DNA of 19,346 nucleotides from Chromera velia (lineage: Eukaryota > Sar > Chromeraceae): the NCBI GenBank assembly GCA_018398765.1, contig JAHBMJ010000318.1, positions 27,501 through 46,846 of the forward strand, read 5' to 3'. The position numbers and the translations under genes were made by a program. Shown piece by piece: positions 9,246 through 18,273 of this stretch. Positions within the stretch are counted from its first letter, which is position 1; every line of letters begins with the position of its first letter. The notes beneath the pieces were generated by a model. That model searched no databases. It was not told the origin of the DNA and saw nothing but the letters and a program-made list of their open reading frames with translations.

Positions 9246-9773
9246 CTGAACATCAGGATCCCCGACGGAACTCCCATGCCCGATGAAACCATGGTCTGCG
9301 TGTTGCCTCTGACTGTTCCTCACAGGGAGTTGCTACTTGCAGGAATAGAAGTGTAAGAAACGGTGTCAATAGTCAAAAACCGCTCAGTTCGAGTAGCACT
9401 CTGCAATTATACAACCTATGAATACACGGTGAAACCTTTCATGCTTGTGGCAGTTGTCACGGTTTGCATGGCCCTGCCGGAAGCTGATGAGAAAGAAAAA
9501 CAGGAAGTGAGCAAGGAAAGAGGGGAGTCTGCTGAACGATCCCTTTCCAGCCACCCTACGACATCAATAGCCACACCCCCTGACCTTCCCAACGTCGCTG
9601 CCCTAGTAACTGAAGTCGTTGAAGACGGCGATCTCGAAACAGTACCTCTTCGTGCCTGCCTCCCGACCCAAACTGCATAAACAGAGCAAGCCAGGAAAAA
9701 TATCGAAAAAGCCCTTTAGAAGAGTGAGGAGCTCACACAAGAACAAAAGGGGGAGCTAAGGAAGCTCTTATAA
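9246..9773 (+). pseudogene. Protease-RT linker, degenerate
   Basis: In the third frame this stretch reads IRIPDGTPMPDETMVCVLPL, then a repeat-like LLLAGIEV, TAA 9354, a segment with RSVRVALCNYTTYEYTVKPF, a Glu/Lys-rich acidic linker, and TAA 9678, TAG 9717 and TAA 9771. It lies where Ty3/gypsy Pol has a poorly conserved spacer between protease and RT. The same frame continues directly into the RT. Confidence 0.65.
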
Positions 9774-10690
9774 GAGTTTGCTTGTTTAGCCCCCACCCCC
9801 ACGGATATCGGAAAAATCAAAGGCCCCGAAATCCAAATAGACACAGGGGATGCAAAGCCGATCTACGTTTAGCCCCGACCGATCCCTTACGCGCTGGAAG
9901 GGGAGGCAAAGGAGTTGATAAATGAACTGATTAAACAGGATATCATTAAGCCTGCTCGTTCTCCCTAGGGGGCACCTGTCTGTTTCATACGGAAATCCTC
10001 GGGGAAGCTTAGGCTCATAGTAGACTTCCGAGCCCTCAACAAGGTGATAGCACGGGGCCACTGGCCCCTGGGGGACATCAAAAAGGTCCTGAGCTCCCTG
10101 AGAGGGAAAAAACTGTTTTTACTCCTTGATCTCCCTTCTGTTTTCTTTCAGTTAGTAGTGTGGCTGATAGACCGACCAAAGCTTGCCTTTTGTACTAAGT
10201 AGGGGCAATTCCAGCACAAGAGGCTCCCAATGGGCCTCTCGATCAGTCCGTCTGAGTTCCAAAGGACGATCGACCACCTGGTCGGTGACCTTCCCTGCGC
10301 GAACATATACGTGAACGATATTTTATATGCAGCAGCAGCAGTTGGGAAGAGCATTTATCCAATCTTAAAAGAATATTGGAGAGGCTGACTGAAGCCAACG
10401 CAAGGCTAGCCTTCCAAAAATGCAGGTTTCGTCAAACCTCGTTCCGATACCTTGGCTTTCAGGTCTTTCAAGAAGGCCTGCGCCCCTGTGAAGAAAAAGT
10501 AAAAGCCATCATAGAAGCAAGAGCCCCGAAAAACGTGAAAGAGATCAAAAGCTTCATGGGGGTGTGCGGATACTATCGATCGTTCGTTCCCAATTTTAGT
10601 GGCACCGCTGCTCCACTTTTGCAGCTAACTCGGAAGGGAACCCCCTTTGTGTGGCAAGCACCCCAAGAGGAAGCCTTTAGAGCACTCAAA
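9774..10690 (+). pseudogene. Reverse transcriptase, degenerate and catalytically dead
   Basis: RT copies the element RNA into cDNA. The third frame gives the fingers and palm: EGEAKELINELIKQDIIKPA, stop, GAPVCFIRKSSGKLRLIVDF, RALNKVIARGHWPL, LLLDLPSVFFQL (first catalytic Asp present), KRLPMGLSISPSEFQ and IYVNDILYA. The YxDD box at 10308-10319 reads YVND, so the second catalytic Asp is Asn. In-frame stops are TAG 9870, TAG 9966 (where relatives have Trp in SPWGAPV) and TAG 10200. A one-base deletion in the GCAGCAGCAGCAGT run at about 10327-10340 moves the path to the second frame, which continues EEHLSNLKRILERL and the thumb/connection (FRYLGFQV, KSFMGVCGYYRSFVPNFS). The assignment is secure and the enzyme is inactive. 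Confidence 0.93.
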
Positions 10691-11105
10691 TAGGCACTGA
10701 CCACAGCAGATGTGCTTGTCTACCCCGATTTCACCAAGCCTTTCATTCTCTGCACGGATGCCAGCCTGGCTGCGGTGCAGGAGGACAAAGAAGGGAGGGC
10801 AAGGGTTATTTCGTATACAAGCCACCGGCTCACCGCCGTTGAAGCTCGGTGGTCGATATCAGAGATAGAGGCATATGCAGCCGTATGGGGGGTATACCAC
10901 TACTGAGAGTACTTATACGATGTTCCCTTCAAAGTAGTCACCGATCACAAGGCTCTCCTCTATCTAGACTCCTTCAAGGATACGAATGCGAGACTGTATT
11001 GATGAAGCCTGAAGCTGAGTATTTACAACTATACAGTAGAGTACCGCCCGGGGAGAAGCCATCTAGACGTAGATGGACTGACCCGAGAGCCTTTTGTCCA
11101 TGAGG
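10691..11105 (+). pseudogene. RNase H domain, degenerate
   Basis: RNase H removes the RNA strand of the RNA:DNA hybrid. In the second frame, after TAG 10691, the sequence reads ALTTADVLVYPDFTKPFILC and then TDAS (catalytic Asp 10757-10759), SEIEAYAAVW (Glu 10862 or 10868) and FKVVTDHKALLYL (Asp 10943-10945). The spacing after TDAS is short: the usual Gly-x-Gly-Ala-Val-Leu strand seems to have lost several residues. Stops at TGA 10904 and the pair TGA 11000 / TGA 11003 fall where relatives have Arg, Arg and Trp. The end reads YNYTVEYRPGRSHLDVDGL, the standard link to the integrase. Confidence 0.9.
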
Positions 11106-11122
11106 GCTGGCCCCGTGTCCGT

Positions 11123-12643
11123 TTGGATTCCAACACAAAAGATGAAATCGTAGTAGCCCCAGTGTCTGCCCTTCCCGCCAAAGAAACGATCTGCAAAGTG
11201 TGGAAGAGGGAGGAATTCATAGAAAAACAGAAGGAGGATGAAGAACTAAAACCGCTTATTCAGTATCTCACCAAAAAAGGGGGGGTTCAGGAAGGGAAGG
11301 CAGAGTACAGACCCCGCCTTGATGTACAAGCCAGCATGTATGTAATGGACCGGGGCCTTCCTTTGCGAATGCTACCCCCAGCCTCAGGATACAAGAAGGG
11401 AACGCGTTTCCTCCTGGTTGTCCCCAAAGCATTGCAGAGAAAAGCACAATACAACTATTATACCTGTCTAGTCGCTGGCTATGCAGGCATACAGAAGATG
11501 ATTAGAGATCTGACGGCTGACCTGTATTGGGGGAATGTCTTTGCAGACATTAAAAGGTTCGTGAAGACCTGCAAAACATGCCAAGAGAGGAAACGGAAAG
11601 CAGAAAGAGACACATTCGTGATTCAAGAACCCCTTATTGAACCGCTCCAGAGGTTTGCGGTCGATCTGGTGGGCCCTTTAGTACTGTCCAATCAGATAGA
11701 GGGCAGACGGTTTAAGTGGATCCTCACTGCAATGGACTGCACGAGTCGATGGACGGAAATAGTAGCACTCACAGATGCGAAAGCCCCAACCGTAGCCAGA
11801 GCCCTCGTTGAAAGAATCATTTTGAGGTGGGGGGCACCTTTAAAACTTTTAAGTGACGAGGGAAGCAACTTCTTTAATCCAATCATTCAGGCAATCTGTG
11901 ATTTGTGCAACACCTGACGTATTGTCTCGACCGTATATAACCCCCAAACAAATACCCGGCTCGAACGGTTCCACAGACGGCTGAAGGAAATTCTATCAGC
12001 CTACATCCACAAACACCAGTGAGACTGGCCACTATACTGCCGCTTCGCGCAATACATTTTTAATACCCAAACCCATGAAGGCATGGGCATGTCCCCGTTT
12101 TTTTTTTTCTATAGCTGCCACCCAAATAAGCCATCCCATCTCTTGACAGACCTGACAGAGGACCAGCCCGGGGTCCTTGCTGAGGATTACATTGACCTCC
12201 TTGGTGAGGTCCAGAAAGAATCCCACCTATAGCAGCAGTTCTAACAAGAGGCGGCAGAGTCGAAAATGAGGAGAATCCTGCAAAAACAGCCGCAGAAAGG
12301 GGGAGGGAAGACACCGTAAGGACCAATCGAGTACAAAAAAAAACAGTACGTATGGTTGAAGACATATGCTCACAAGGGGGTGAGTGAGAAATTGGCCTCA
12401 AAATGGGAAGGGCCGTATCGGGTTAAGCAAGTCAGGCTAAATTCCACCCTGGTTCTCAAAAGATTAGGCGCCCAAAGGCTGAAGGTTGTGAGTAGGTGTA
12501 GAGTCAAGCCGTACTACAGCCGTGACCCGGAAATGAGCAATAAGGTAGAGGGGGGAGCGAGGGGTCGAGAATGGGCACGGAGAGAGCCAACTGCTTCCCC
12601 GAGACCCACAGGAAAGACAGAACGAAGTTCGACAGGCAGTTAA
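11123..12643 (+). pseudogene. Integrase, catalytic core intact but zinc finger lost
   Basis: Integrase inserts the cDNA into the genome. The longest uninterrupted piece of the element is here (11006-11914). The N-terminal zinc finger should be H-x6-H ... C-x2-C. Both His positions are Tyr (11459-11461 and 11480-11482), while CKTC (11570-11581) is kept. The catalytic triad is intact: FAVDLVGPL (Asp 11663), LLSDEGSNFF (Asp 11855) and LERFHRRLKE (Glu 11963), a D,D(35)E spacing. Stops follow at TGA 11915, TGA 12020, TAG 12230, TAA 12242, TAA 12317 and TAA 12641, all in the same frame. The C-terminal part reads VWLKTYAHKGVSEKLASKW and EGPYRVKQVRLNSTLVL, the GPF/Y module of chromoviral integrases. 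A T-run at 12099-12109 encodes consecutive Phe. Confidence 0.92.
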
Positions 12644-12670
12644 GGAGAAGCAAGACAGACAGTTGCAGAA

Positions 12671-12997
12671 ATGATGGGGGCAAGTGGCCCGAACAGACGG
12701 GTCGAGTTGGAAGTAAATGAGGAAGTGGAGGAGGAGAAAATTGAGGAAGGTGAAGAATATGAAGTGAAACGTATGTGTGGAGAGAAAACAGACAGAAAAG
12801 GGAACACCTGGTTCCTTCTCAAGTTTGCTGGTTACCTTCAACCTGAGTGGTGTCACGAGAATAACTGCTCATGCCCGGACTTGGTTGAACAGTACTGCGA
12901 GGAAAAGAGGAACCAGGGTCATAAGCAGATGCGTCGGAGAACGGGTATAGAGAACGTTCCAAGCACCGAATCCAGTGAAGGAAACCTGCAGAGATAG
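12671..12997 (+). pseudogene. C-terminal chromodomain of the integrase
   Basis: In the same frame as the integrase, after TAA 12641, an acidic linker (EVNEEVEEEKIEEGEEYEV) leads into a chromodomain at about 12755-12910: YEVKRMCGEK, WFLLKFAGY, PEWCHENNCSCPDLVEQY. Chromodomains bind methylated histone H3 tails and target chromovirus insertion. Of the aromatic cage, the first Tyr and the last Trp are recognisable, and the Trp of the usual KWKGY motif is Phe. A basic tail (KRNQGHKQMRRRTG) ends at TAG 12995-12997, which is probably the true end of Pol since the polypurine stretch follows directly. This segment is unbroken over 107 codons. Confidence 0.85.
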
Positions 12998-13010
12998 GAA
13001 AGGGGCAGTG
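12997..13010 (+). promoter_or_regulatory. Candidate 3' polypurine tract and LTR start
   Basis: GGAAAGGGGCAG directly after the Pol stop is followed by TGTAAAG. This matches the expected second-strand primer and the TG that opens an LTR. No copy of the downstream sequence was found on the 5' side, so the 3' LTR is either diverged beyond recognition, truncated or absent. Confidence 0.45.
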
Positions 13011-14106
13011 TAAAGCAGGGCATGTGAATATCTATGAACAGCGCAGAGTGCTATTACAGAGCGATTGTATATGTATCTTTTCGTCTCTCTTCCTCATCTG
13101 TCTCCTGCCCCCTCCTCGTCTTTTTCTTTCCTCTCGTACAACTTGTCCCCGCTCTTCGTCCTTCCTTTCTTCCTTCTTCCACTCCTTTCTCTCTCTCCTT
13201 CTATAGGCACTCGGTCCAGCACTCGGTCTATCTGAACTAGGTTCCTCTTATGAATCCCTCTCCTTCACCTTCAATTTCCTCGTTAACTGCTCTCTTTACC
13301 TTTCATCTGTTTGATCTCTCTCCTTTCTTTCCTCTCTTTCTCTTTCTTTCTCTCCTTCTCCCTCTGAGCCTGAGTAGTGAATCAATGAATGAATGATGGA
13401 ATCAGTAACTAAACAAAGGCAGGGCGGGAACCTTCATGACTTTATGCTCAGTAAAAAAGCGATACAGGGTTTCATAGCGGAATGGCTGACATGCAGGACA
13501 CACCTAGATGAGTGAACGAGTGAACCATCGACCGCCTGACTGAAACCCCGAGAGTCATATCAATGTATGACATAGTGCCCAAATGTATGCATGTTCAGGG
13601 CGCTGCACGGAAGAAGAGAAGGGAGAGCATGCATATGAGAATACGTATATAAGCAAATGATGCATGAGAGCCTGGATAAATGAGAAATGAACGGATGGAG
13701 AAAACAACTACGGCTGAGTGTAACAAGAGAAGCTCGATTTTTACGGTAACGGGTGGGGTATATAGAGCAGCATAGAGCCTTTTGCCCGGTTGAAGGAAAG
13801 AGAAGGGAAGGGGAAAAACATGGAAGATAAGGCCCTTGCCCAGAGGCCGGCGACATGCGGGCACGGCAACAGCCAGGGCACCCGACAATGAGCATAGGGG
13901 AAGAGAAGGGGGGCTAGAGAGCTGCATGAATGTCACAAATCGAGAGGCAGTGAAACTTTTGGGACGAAAGGGGAGACTGATGAATGAATGAACGGATGAG
14001 CGAGCATGACTCATGCTGCATGAGCAAGGAACGACTGGGAACGACAAAGTGAAAAGAGTATGGATGAATAAATGCATGAATAAGTAGAAAGAATGAGGAA
14101 GTTAAA
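13011..14106. other. Pyrimidine-rich then GAATG-rich intergenic DNA
   Basis: 13075-13370 is strongly CT-rich, with one short exact repeat (CACTCGGTC twice near 13208-13230). From about 13378 the strand becomes rich in GAATGAATG-type words that build towards the 51-bp array. Minus-strand open frames here are Ser/Phe/Leu-rich and follow from the base composition. I see no gene. Confidence 0.6.
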
Positions 14107-14361
14107 GAATGTATGCACAAGTAAATAAACGATGCGCAAAGGAACGAGTGAATCGAGGAATGCATGCACGAGTAAATAAATGATGCACAAAGGAACGAAT
14201 GAATCGAGGAATGCATGCACGAGAAAATAAACGATGCACAAAGGAACAAATGAATCGAGGAATGTATGCACGAGTAAATAAACGATGCACAAAGGAACGA
14301 GTGAATCGAGGAATGCATACACGAGAAAATGAACGATGCGCAAAGGAACGAGTGAATTGAA
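14107..14361 (+). repeat. 51-bp minisatellite, five units
   Basis: Five head-to-tail units start at 14107, 14158, 14209, 14260 and 14311, each exactly 51 bases, with a consensus opening GAATGCATGCACGAGTAAAT. The units differ at a handful of sites, and sequence after 14361 is a decayed sixth unit. Because 51 is a multiple of three, long minus-strand frames run through the array and encode 17-residue hydrophobic repeats such as LDSFVPLCIVYFLVHAF. Two overlapping minus frames are open at once, which argues that openness comes from periodicity, not selection. Confidence 0.92.
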
Positions 14362-14547
14362 AAATGCAGGGACGTAAGTGGATAGATGTATGGAAGAACG
14401 GGAAATCAAAGGATACACACGCAAGCGAAAAGCGAGCAAGTGGATGAGCAAGGAAATGAGTGAATTACAGAGACACGGATGAGTATGCACGGACAAAAGT
14501 ATGATTATGAAGGAACGAACAATTGGACAAATAAGTGAATGAACAAC

Positions 14548-14588
14548 TGAATGAATGAATGAATGAATGAATGAATGAATGAATGAAG
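14548..14588 (+). repeat. (TGAA)n microsatellite
   Basis: About ten perfect TGAA tetranucleotides. The surrounding kilobase is full of interrupted GAATG words, so this appears to be the pure core of a larger, mutated simple-repeat domain that also gave rise to the 51-bp units. Confidence 0.9.
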
Positions 14589-14812
14589 GAATGGATGACT
14601 AAAAGAACGAATGAATGAAAACCTCAAGGGAGCAAAGAGAAAAAATGAAGCGATGAAGCGACTTGATTATATCGTTTTCTTTTCTATTCTTTTCTCTTCC
14701 TTTCTTCCTCGACGTCCCTCCCTCTTTCCAAACTGCCCTTCCCAGATCGGACTCACCAATCGTGTCTGACTTCAACCTCTTTGTCCTTCCATCTTAGTTT
14801 TAAAAACGCGTC

Positions 14813-14862
14813 ATGCCGTCTAAAAAGATAGAGTTCAGCGTCAAAGGAGGGTTCACACCTGA
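14813..14862 (+). other. Possible short first exon
   Basis: An ATG at 14813 starts a protein-like reading (MPSKKIEFSVKGGFTP) that ends at TGA 14864. The stop overlaps GTGAGTGAC, a consensus-like splice donor at 14863, so a 50-base first exon is conceivable. A pyrimidine tract at 15236-15325 ending in TTCAAG at about 15330, followed by non-repetitive sequence up to CAG|GTGATAAG near 15461, could be a following exon. Phases allow the join, but nothing else supports it. It could be chance. Confidence 0.2.
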
Positions 14863-14866
14863 GTGA

Positions 14867-15720
14867 GTGACGGACCTCCCACAAGCTGTCCTCCTGAAAA
14901 AAAGAAGGAGAAGAGAAAAGGATCGAAAGAGTAGTGGATCGACCAACAACGGGAATGCATGACTAATACATGGGTTTAAGCGAGTAACCGTACGTAGCCG
15001 GATCTCTGAGAGGAAGAAGAAGAAGAAGAAAAACAAAAGAGAGACAGAGAGGGAAGATCCGAATGAATAGAGAATCTGAATAACTCAATCTCGAAAAGTG
15101 GTCCACTCACACCCAGTGAGACGAAAAAGAGAAAACAAGGAGGCGTCAATGAATAAGGTATGCAAAAAGCGGAAAGAATTCTTTTTAAGGGCCCTTACCG
15201 CGCTTTTTCATCACTACAGCGGATACCTCCCCGCTGCTTCTCTGTCTTCCCATTTCTCTCTTCTTCTCTCTTCTTCCCTTTCTGCTCCTTTCCCTCTGTT
15301 CCTCGCTTTCCCTCCTTCTCTATTCAAGATGTATTCAGCCGGCCAATTCTTTTTCCTTCTATACCCACCAAGTCTCCGCCAGACGATCTTGCTGTCTTCC
15401 GTTGCTCCGCTCAACCGGACAGTCCCGCCATGTTAGAATTACTAGTACTGTACCCAAGGCAGGTGATAAGGAGCGCATACCACACGAATACAAGCAGCTT
15501 GAATGTAAAGGTCTGTGAAAGGAAAATGTATGAGAAAATGAGACAGCAGGGCCGCCTCCACAGTTCTGCATGAGCATAAGAATGGTAGGAAGGGACATAA
15601 GAGCGGCTGTTGGGTTTTTTTTGAGTGGTGGCATGCTAGGGTGGCATGAAGGGAGGCGTTGCCGTCTCTCCATGAGGAATGCCGTCTCTTTAAGTGCAGA
15701 TACAGCACAAGACCTCCCCT
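14867..15720. other. Unresolved stretch, pyrimidine tract and mixed sequence
   Basis: This holds a GAAGAAGAAGAA run (about 15012-15030), a long pyrimidine tract (15236-15325) and mixed sequence at 15330-15580 that is open in the + direction to 15573 (IPTKSPPDDLAVFRCSAQPD and on). GCCGTCTC occurs twice, 20 bases apart (15661 and 15681). No gene is recognised. Confidence 0.4.
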
Positions 15721-16117
15721 CATGAATAAAACAAAGCACATGGTATGCTCATATTGAAAGCGCCAAGCCAGCCAGACAGAGTGCCTGAAATACTTCATCA
15801 ATGCCTTCCTACATGTCGTATTCGTCCGTCTATATGGGATCGTTTTGGTGACTCGCCTGCCGGCTCCGCACTTCTACCCCAGTTACGAACTACAAGAGCG
15901 ACATGGAAGCCCCCTTCACACATGAAGCAAAACACCCAACGACCTCATATTGAGGGCGCCCAACTAACCAGATAGGGTACTTGAAATACTCCGGCATTGG
16001 TGTCCCATTTGCTTTTTTCAATCCGTCTACATAGGATCGTTTTGCGCCGCCCAGCCGTCTCCGCACCCACTCCGCACGTCTGCTCCTGCTGAGGCCATAA
16101 AAATCAGAAACCTGCAA
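15721..16117 (-). repeat. ~200-bp tandem duplication with a shared - strand peptide
   Basis: Two diverged units lie head to tail, offset by 195-200 bases. Matches include CATGAA..AAAACA..C (15721/15921), CTCATATTGA (15749/15944), TGAAATACT, and GTCTA(T/C)ATxGGATCGTTTTG. On the minus strand the units read MMKYFRHSVWLAWRFQYEH and MPEYFKYPIWLVGRPQYEV, preceded by PKRSHIDG and AKRSYVDG. The peptide is kept better than chance in parallel positions, so the block may be a duplicated exon now decayed: unit one has stops and a one-base shift. A looser third relative (TKRDPLRIDEWLLQLG) lies on the same strand at about 16430-16475. I do not recognise the protein. Confidence 0.6.
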
Positions 16118-16913
16118 GCATTATTGAGCTGCATGATTAGCAAGAATGAAAACAGCAGAAGAAAGACAGAGAACAAAGAAGAGTGACCCGCTCTATGCAA
16201 AAAGGAAGTCAGAGATCTTTCCCCGTCTCTCTTTGAAATCCTCTCTTCCCCTGAATAGCACCTAGCTGTATCTAGCTGTCACGCCGTCTCCAAAAGCCCT
16301 GCAATACTATGAAGCTGACCTTCACTCACAAAAAAAAGAAAGAGAGGGTCATCTTGAGTGCATGCGTTCATGGAGTTAATAGGCTGCTCGTAAGCCTCTG
16401 GCTCTGCTGACAGCCCCCAGTTGCAACAACCACTCGTCTATACGAAGGGGGTCCCGCTTGGTCTGACCGGCGTCCTGCAATGGAATGGCGTCTTCACCAA
16501 CTATGGAAGACCTCGGAAGGGCATGAAAATGGGACCGCACACCGCATTCAGTCGGTTTGCACCAACAGACGGACATGAGAACTGCAGAAATAGGAGACAG
16601 GTGCAAGTACAGAAGCCAAAGTAAGGAGTGAGGACAATGAGGGACAGTTAAGTAAATCCAGGCACAGAAACAGGTGAGGACAGGAGGGAACGTGTCGGCC
16701 GGGGAAGGGAGATGGACAACTGCAAAATCTGATGAAATTCCAATCGGCCAACGTTGCTGATCATACATGAAGAAATGTATGAGGACTCTCTGAGATACAT
16801 GTATGATTCCTATGCTGATAAAATGCATGTGCATGGGTGAATGCATGAATATGATGGGTGGGCATGCGGCTCAGATCGATCGATACAAGCTCATCAAAAA
16901 AATCACCGGAAAG
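16118..16913. other. No clear gene
   Basis: Apart from the faint relative of the upstream repeat peptide at about 16430-16475 (minus strand), this stretch holds short words repeated locally (CTAGCTGTATCTAGCTGTC near 16262) and short overlapping frames. I see no convincing coding region or RNA gene. Confidence 0.45.
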
Positions 16914-17110
16914 GGAGAACAGGCGGAGAAAGGCAGATCTCCCAAAAGGTCACCAAAAAAAAAAAAAAAAGGAGAACAGGCGGAGAGAGACCAGATCTCC
17001 TAAGGCAGAAGTGAGGACCTGACCTCGTAATACAGCAGCGAGAGAGAAAAGAAGGAGACCGGGGGAGAGAACCCGGGGTTCCGGAGGCAAGAGTGAGAAC
17101 CTGACCTCCC
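16914..17110 (+). repeat. Nested local duplications
   Basis: GGAGAACAGGCGGAGA, followed within ten bases by CAGATCTCC, occurs at 16914 and 16971 (57 apart), separated by an A-run at 16955-16970. Directly after it, AGGCAGAAGTGAGGACCTGACCTC (17003) is repeated with changes at 17085 (AGGCAAGAGTGAGAACCTGACCTC), 82 bases on. These are two independent short tandem duplications side by side. Confidence 0.8.
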
Positions 17111-18273
17111 ACAAAAGTTGTGATCCAAAGCATATGCTAAAGAGCAAGGAAGGAGTTAACGTGCGAGTCAGTAGATCGCTAAAGGGACGGGGAAGGGGTC
17201 GACGTGAGGGAAGATCAGGAAGACCGCAACCCTACAAAAAATGGTAGAAAGAAATGAATCAGTATTTCCAAACAGAAAGAACAGTCAACATTGACTGTAG
17301 TAGAAGTTGCCATACGGGAGAGGTCTCAGTCTGACAAACGTTAACACCCATGAACAGACCTAACACTGCATGCATGGGATGCTATTACGTATAAAGATAA
17401 ATATATACGTATATCGATATTTGTAGCATGTATAACCCTATGCGTAGGGAAATATATGGATGCAGACCATAAATCTTTTATAAAACTAATTGTCTATGCG
17501 AACGGGGGGAGGGAAGAAGAACAACAGGTGACTGAATATACGAAAATCTAAGCTCGCTCCTGACTCACCATATTAAATAGGCAAGGGATACGTGAGTACT
17601 CTAGGCTTACTGACTCATGGGAGGGCCCACCCACGACCAGTAAACCTATGAGGAAATGTTATCTAATCAAAAGACACACACACCCACATACTCACACGCA
17701 GAAAGAACGGAGGGCTTCGCTCATGACCTGTCCACGTACCAGCCGATTTCCCTCCACAAATGAACAATGAGATATCCCCCCTTTCAAAACTGCATTGGTA
17801 GCCTTCCACTGCATTGTGCTGAGGTCATTGGAGGTGCTCAATCTGTCAGATCTGGCTAGTTTGTTTGCTTTTCGATCCGTACACATTGACTGCATGTACA
17901 ACACTGGGAAGCATCCTTGGGAGCATCAGCCATCCACTCCACCTGTCTGCAAGACAGACATCAACCCATAAACATGATTGAACGTATGTCAATCTGGGGT
18001 GTAGAAAGACGCTTGCCGGGTACGTGCAGGCAGCCTCTGCAGGCGGGAGAGATCGTGCGAATAGCCCGTGAAAGCGATAAGCAAGGCAGAAGGAAATAGA
18101 CATGCCTCATATACCGCCTTTACAGGATAACCCGTACGACGAAAAACAACAATCTTGAAAAGAAAAAAGTTCGGCAGCAAAGAGGAGTAGAAGTCTCACA
18201 ATACGGCAGTTTCCAAGGAGGACAGGGATGACAGATTTGAAGGGTAGTAAGAAATAGAAAAGGAATTCCAAAG
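17111..18273. other. No clear gene
   Basis: Mixed sequence with an AT-rich patch (17385-17480) and short ACAC-rich words near 17673-17700. Open frames are short on both strands. An in-frame TGA lies about 12 codons before the ATG at 18274, so the downstream gene has no contiguous extension here, though upstream exons cannot be excluded. Confidence 0.45.

Larger units (their letters stand above)
5952..13008 (+). mobile_element. Degenerate Ty3/gypsy chromovirus, internal region
   Basis: The order Gag, protease, RT, RNase H, integrase, chromodomain on one strand is diagnostic of chromoviruses, Ty3/gypsy LTR retrotransposons whose integrase ends in a chromodomain that binds chromatin and biases insertion. 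The coding path changes frame near 7741, between 8651 and 8692, between 9040 and 9246, and near 10325, and crosses about twenty in-frame stops. The C-terminal TAG at 12995-12997 is followed by a purine-rich GGAAAGGGGCAG (12997-13008) and TG, the expected position of the 3' polypurine tract and LTR start. I found no primer-binding site and no LTR pair. The left limit is set at the extra upstream ORF; it would be 4289 if the LTR-like motif there is real. This copy is inactive. Confidence 0.9.

Noticed and set aside
10115-10152. TTTTCTTTCAG as a 3' splice site in the RT
   Set aside because: The RT frame runs through it with conserved residues on both sides, so it is coding sequence.
5952-12997. 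Reassigned genetic code (stop codons read as amino acids) to explain the many in-frame stops
   Set aside because: All three stop codons occur, at positions where relatives have different residues (Trp, Arg and probably Gln), and there are also frameshifts and catalytic-site losses. Decay explains all of these; one reassignment does not.
13595-14077. Minus-strand 160-codon ORF
   Set aside because: Its Ser/Phe/Leu-rich composition follows from the GA-rich plus strand, and it overlaps other open frames without any domain.
14011-14496. Minus-strand 161-codon ORF with hydrophobic repeats as a membrane protein
   Set aside because: It is produced by the 51-bp repeat; overlapping minus-strand frames are open at the same time and there is no start or context support.
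15098-15573. Overlapping plus-strand ORFs across the pyrimidine tract
   Set aside because: More than half of each is CT-derived Ser/Leu/Phe/Pro. Only 15330-15570 looks mixed, and that alone is too short to call.
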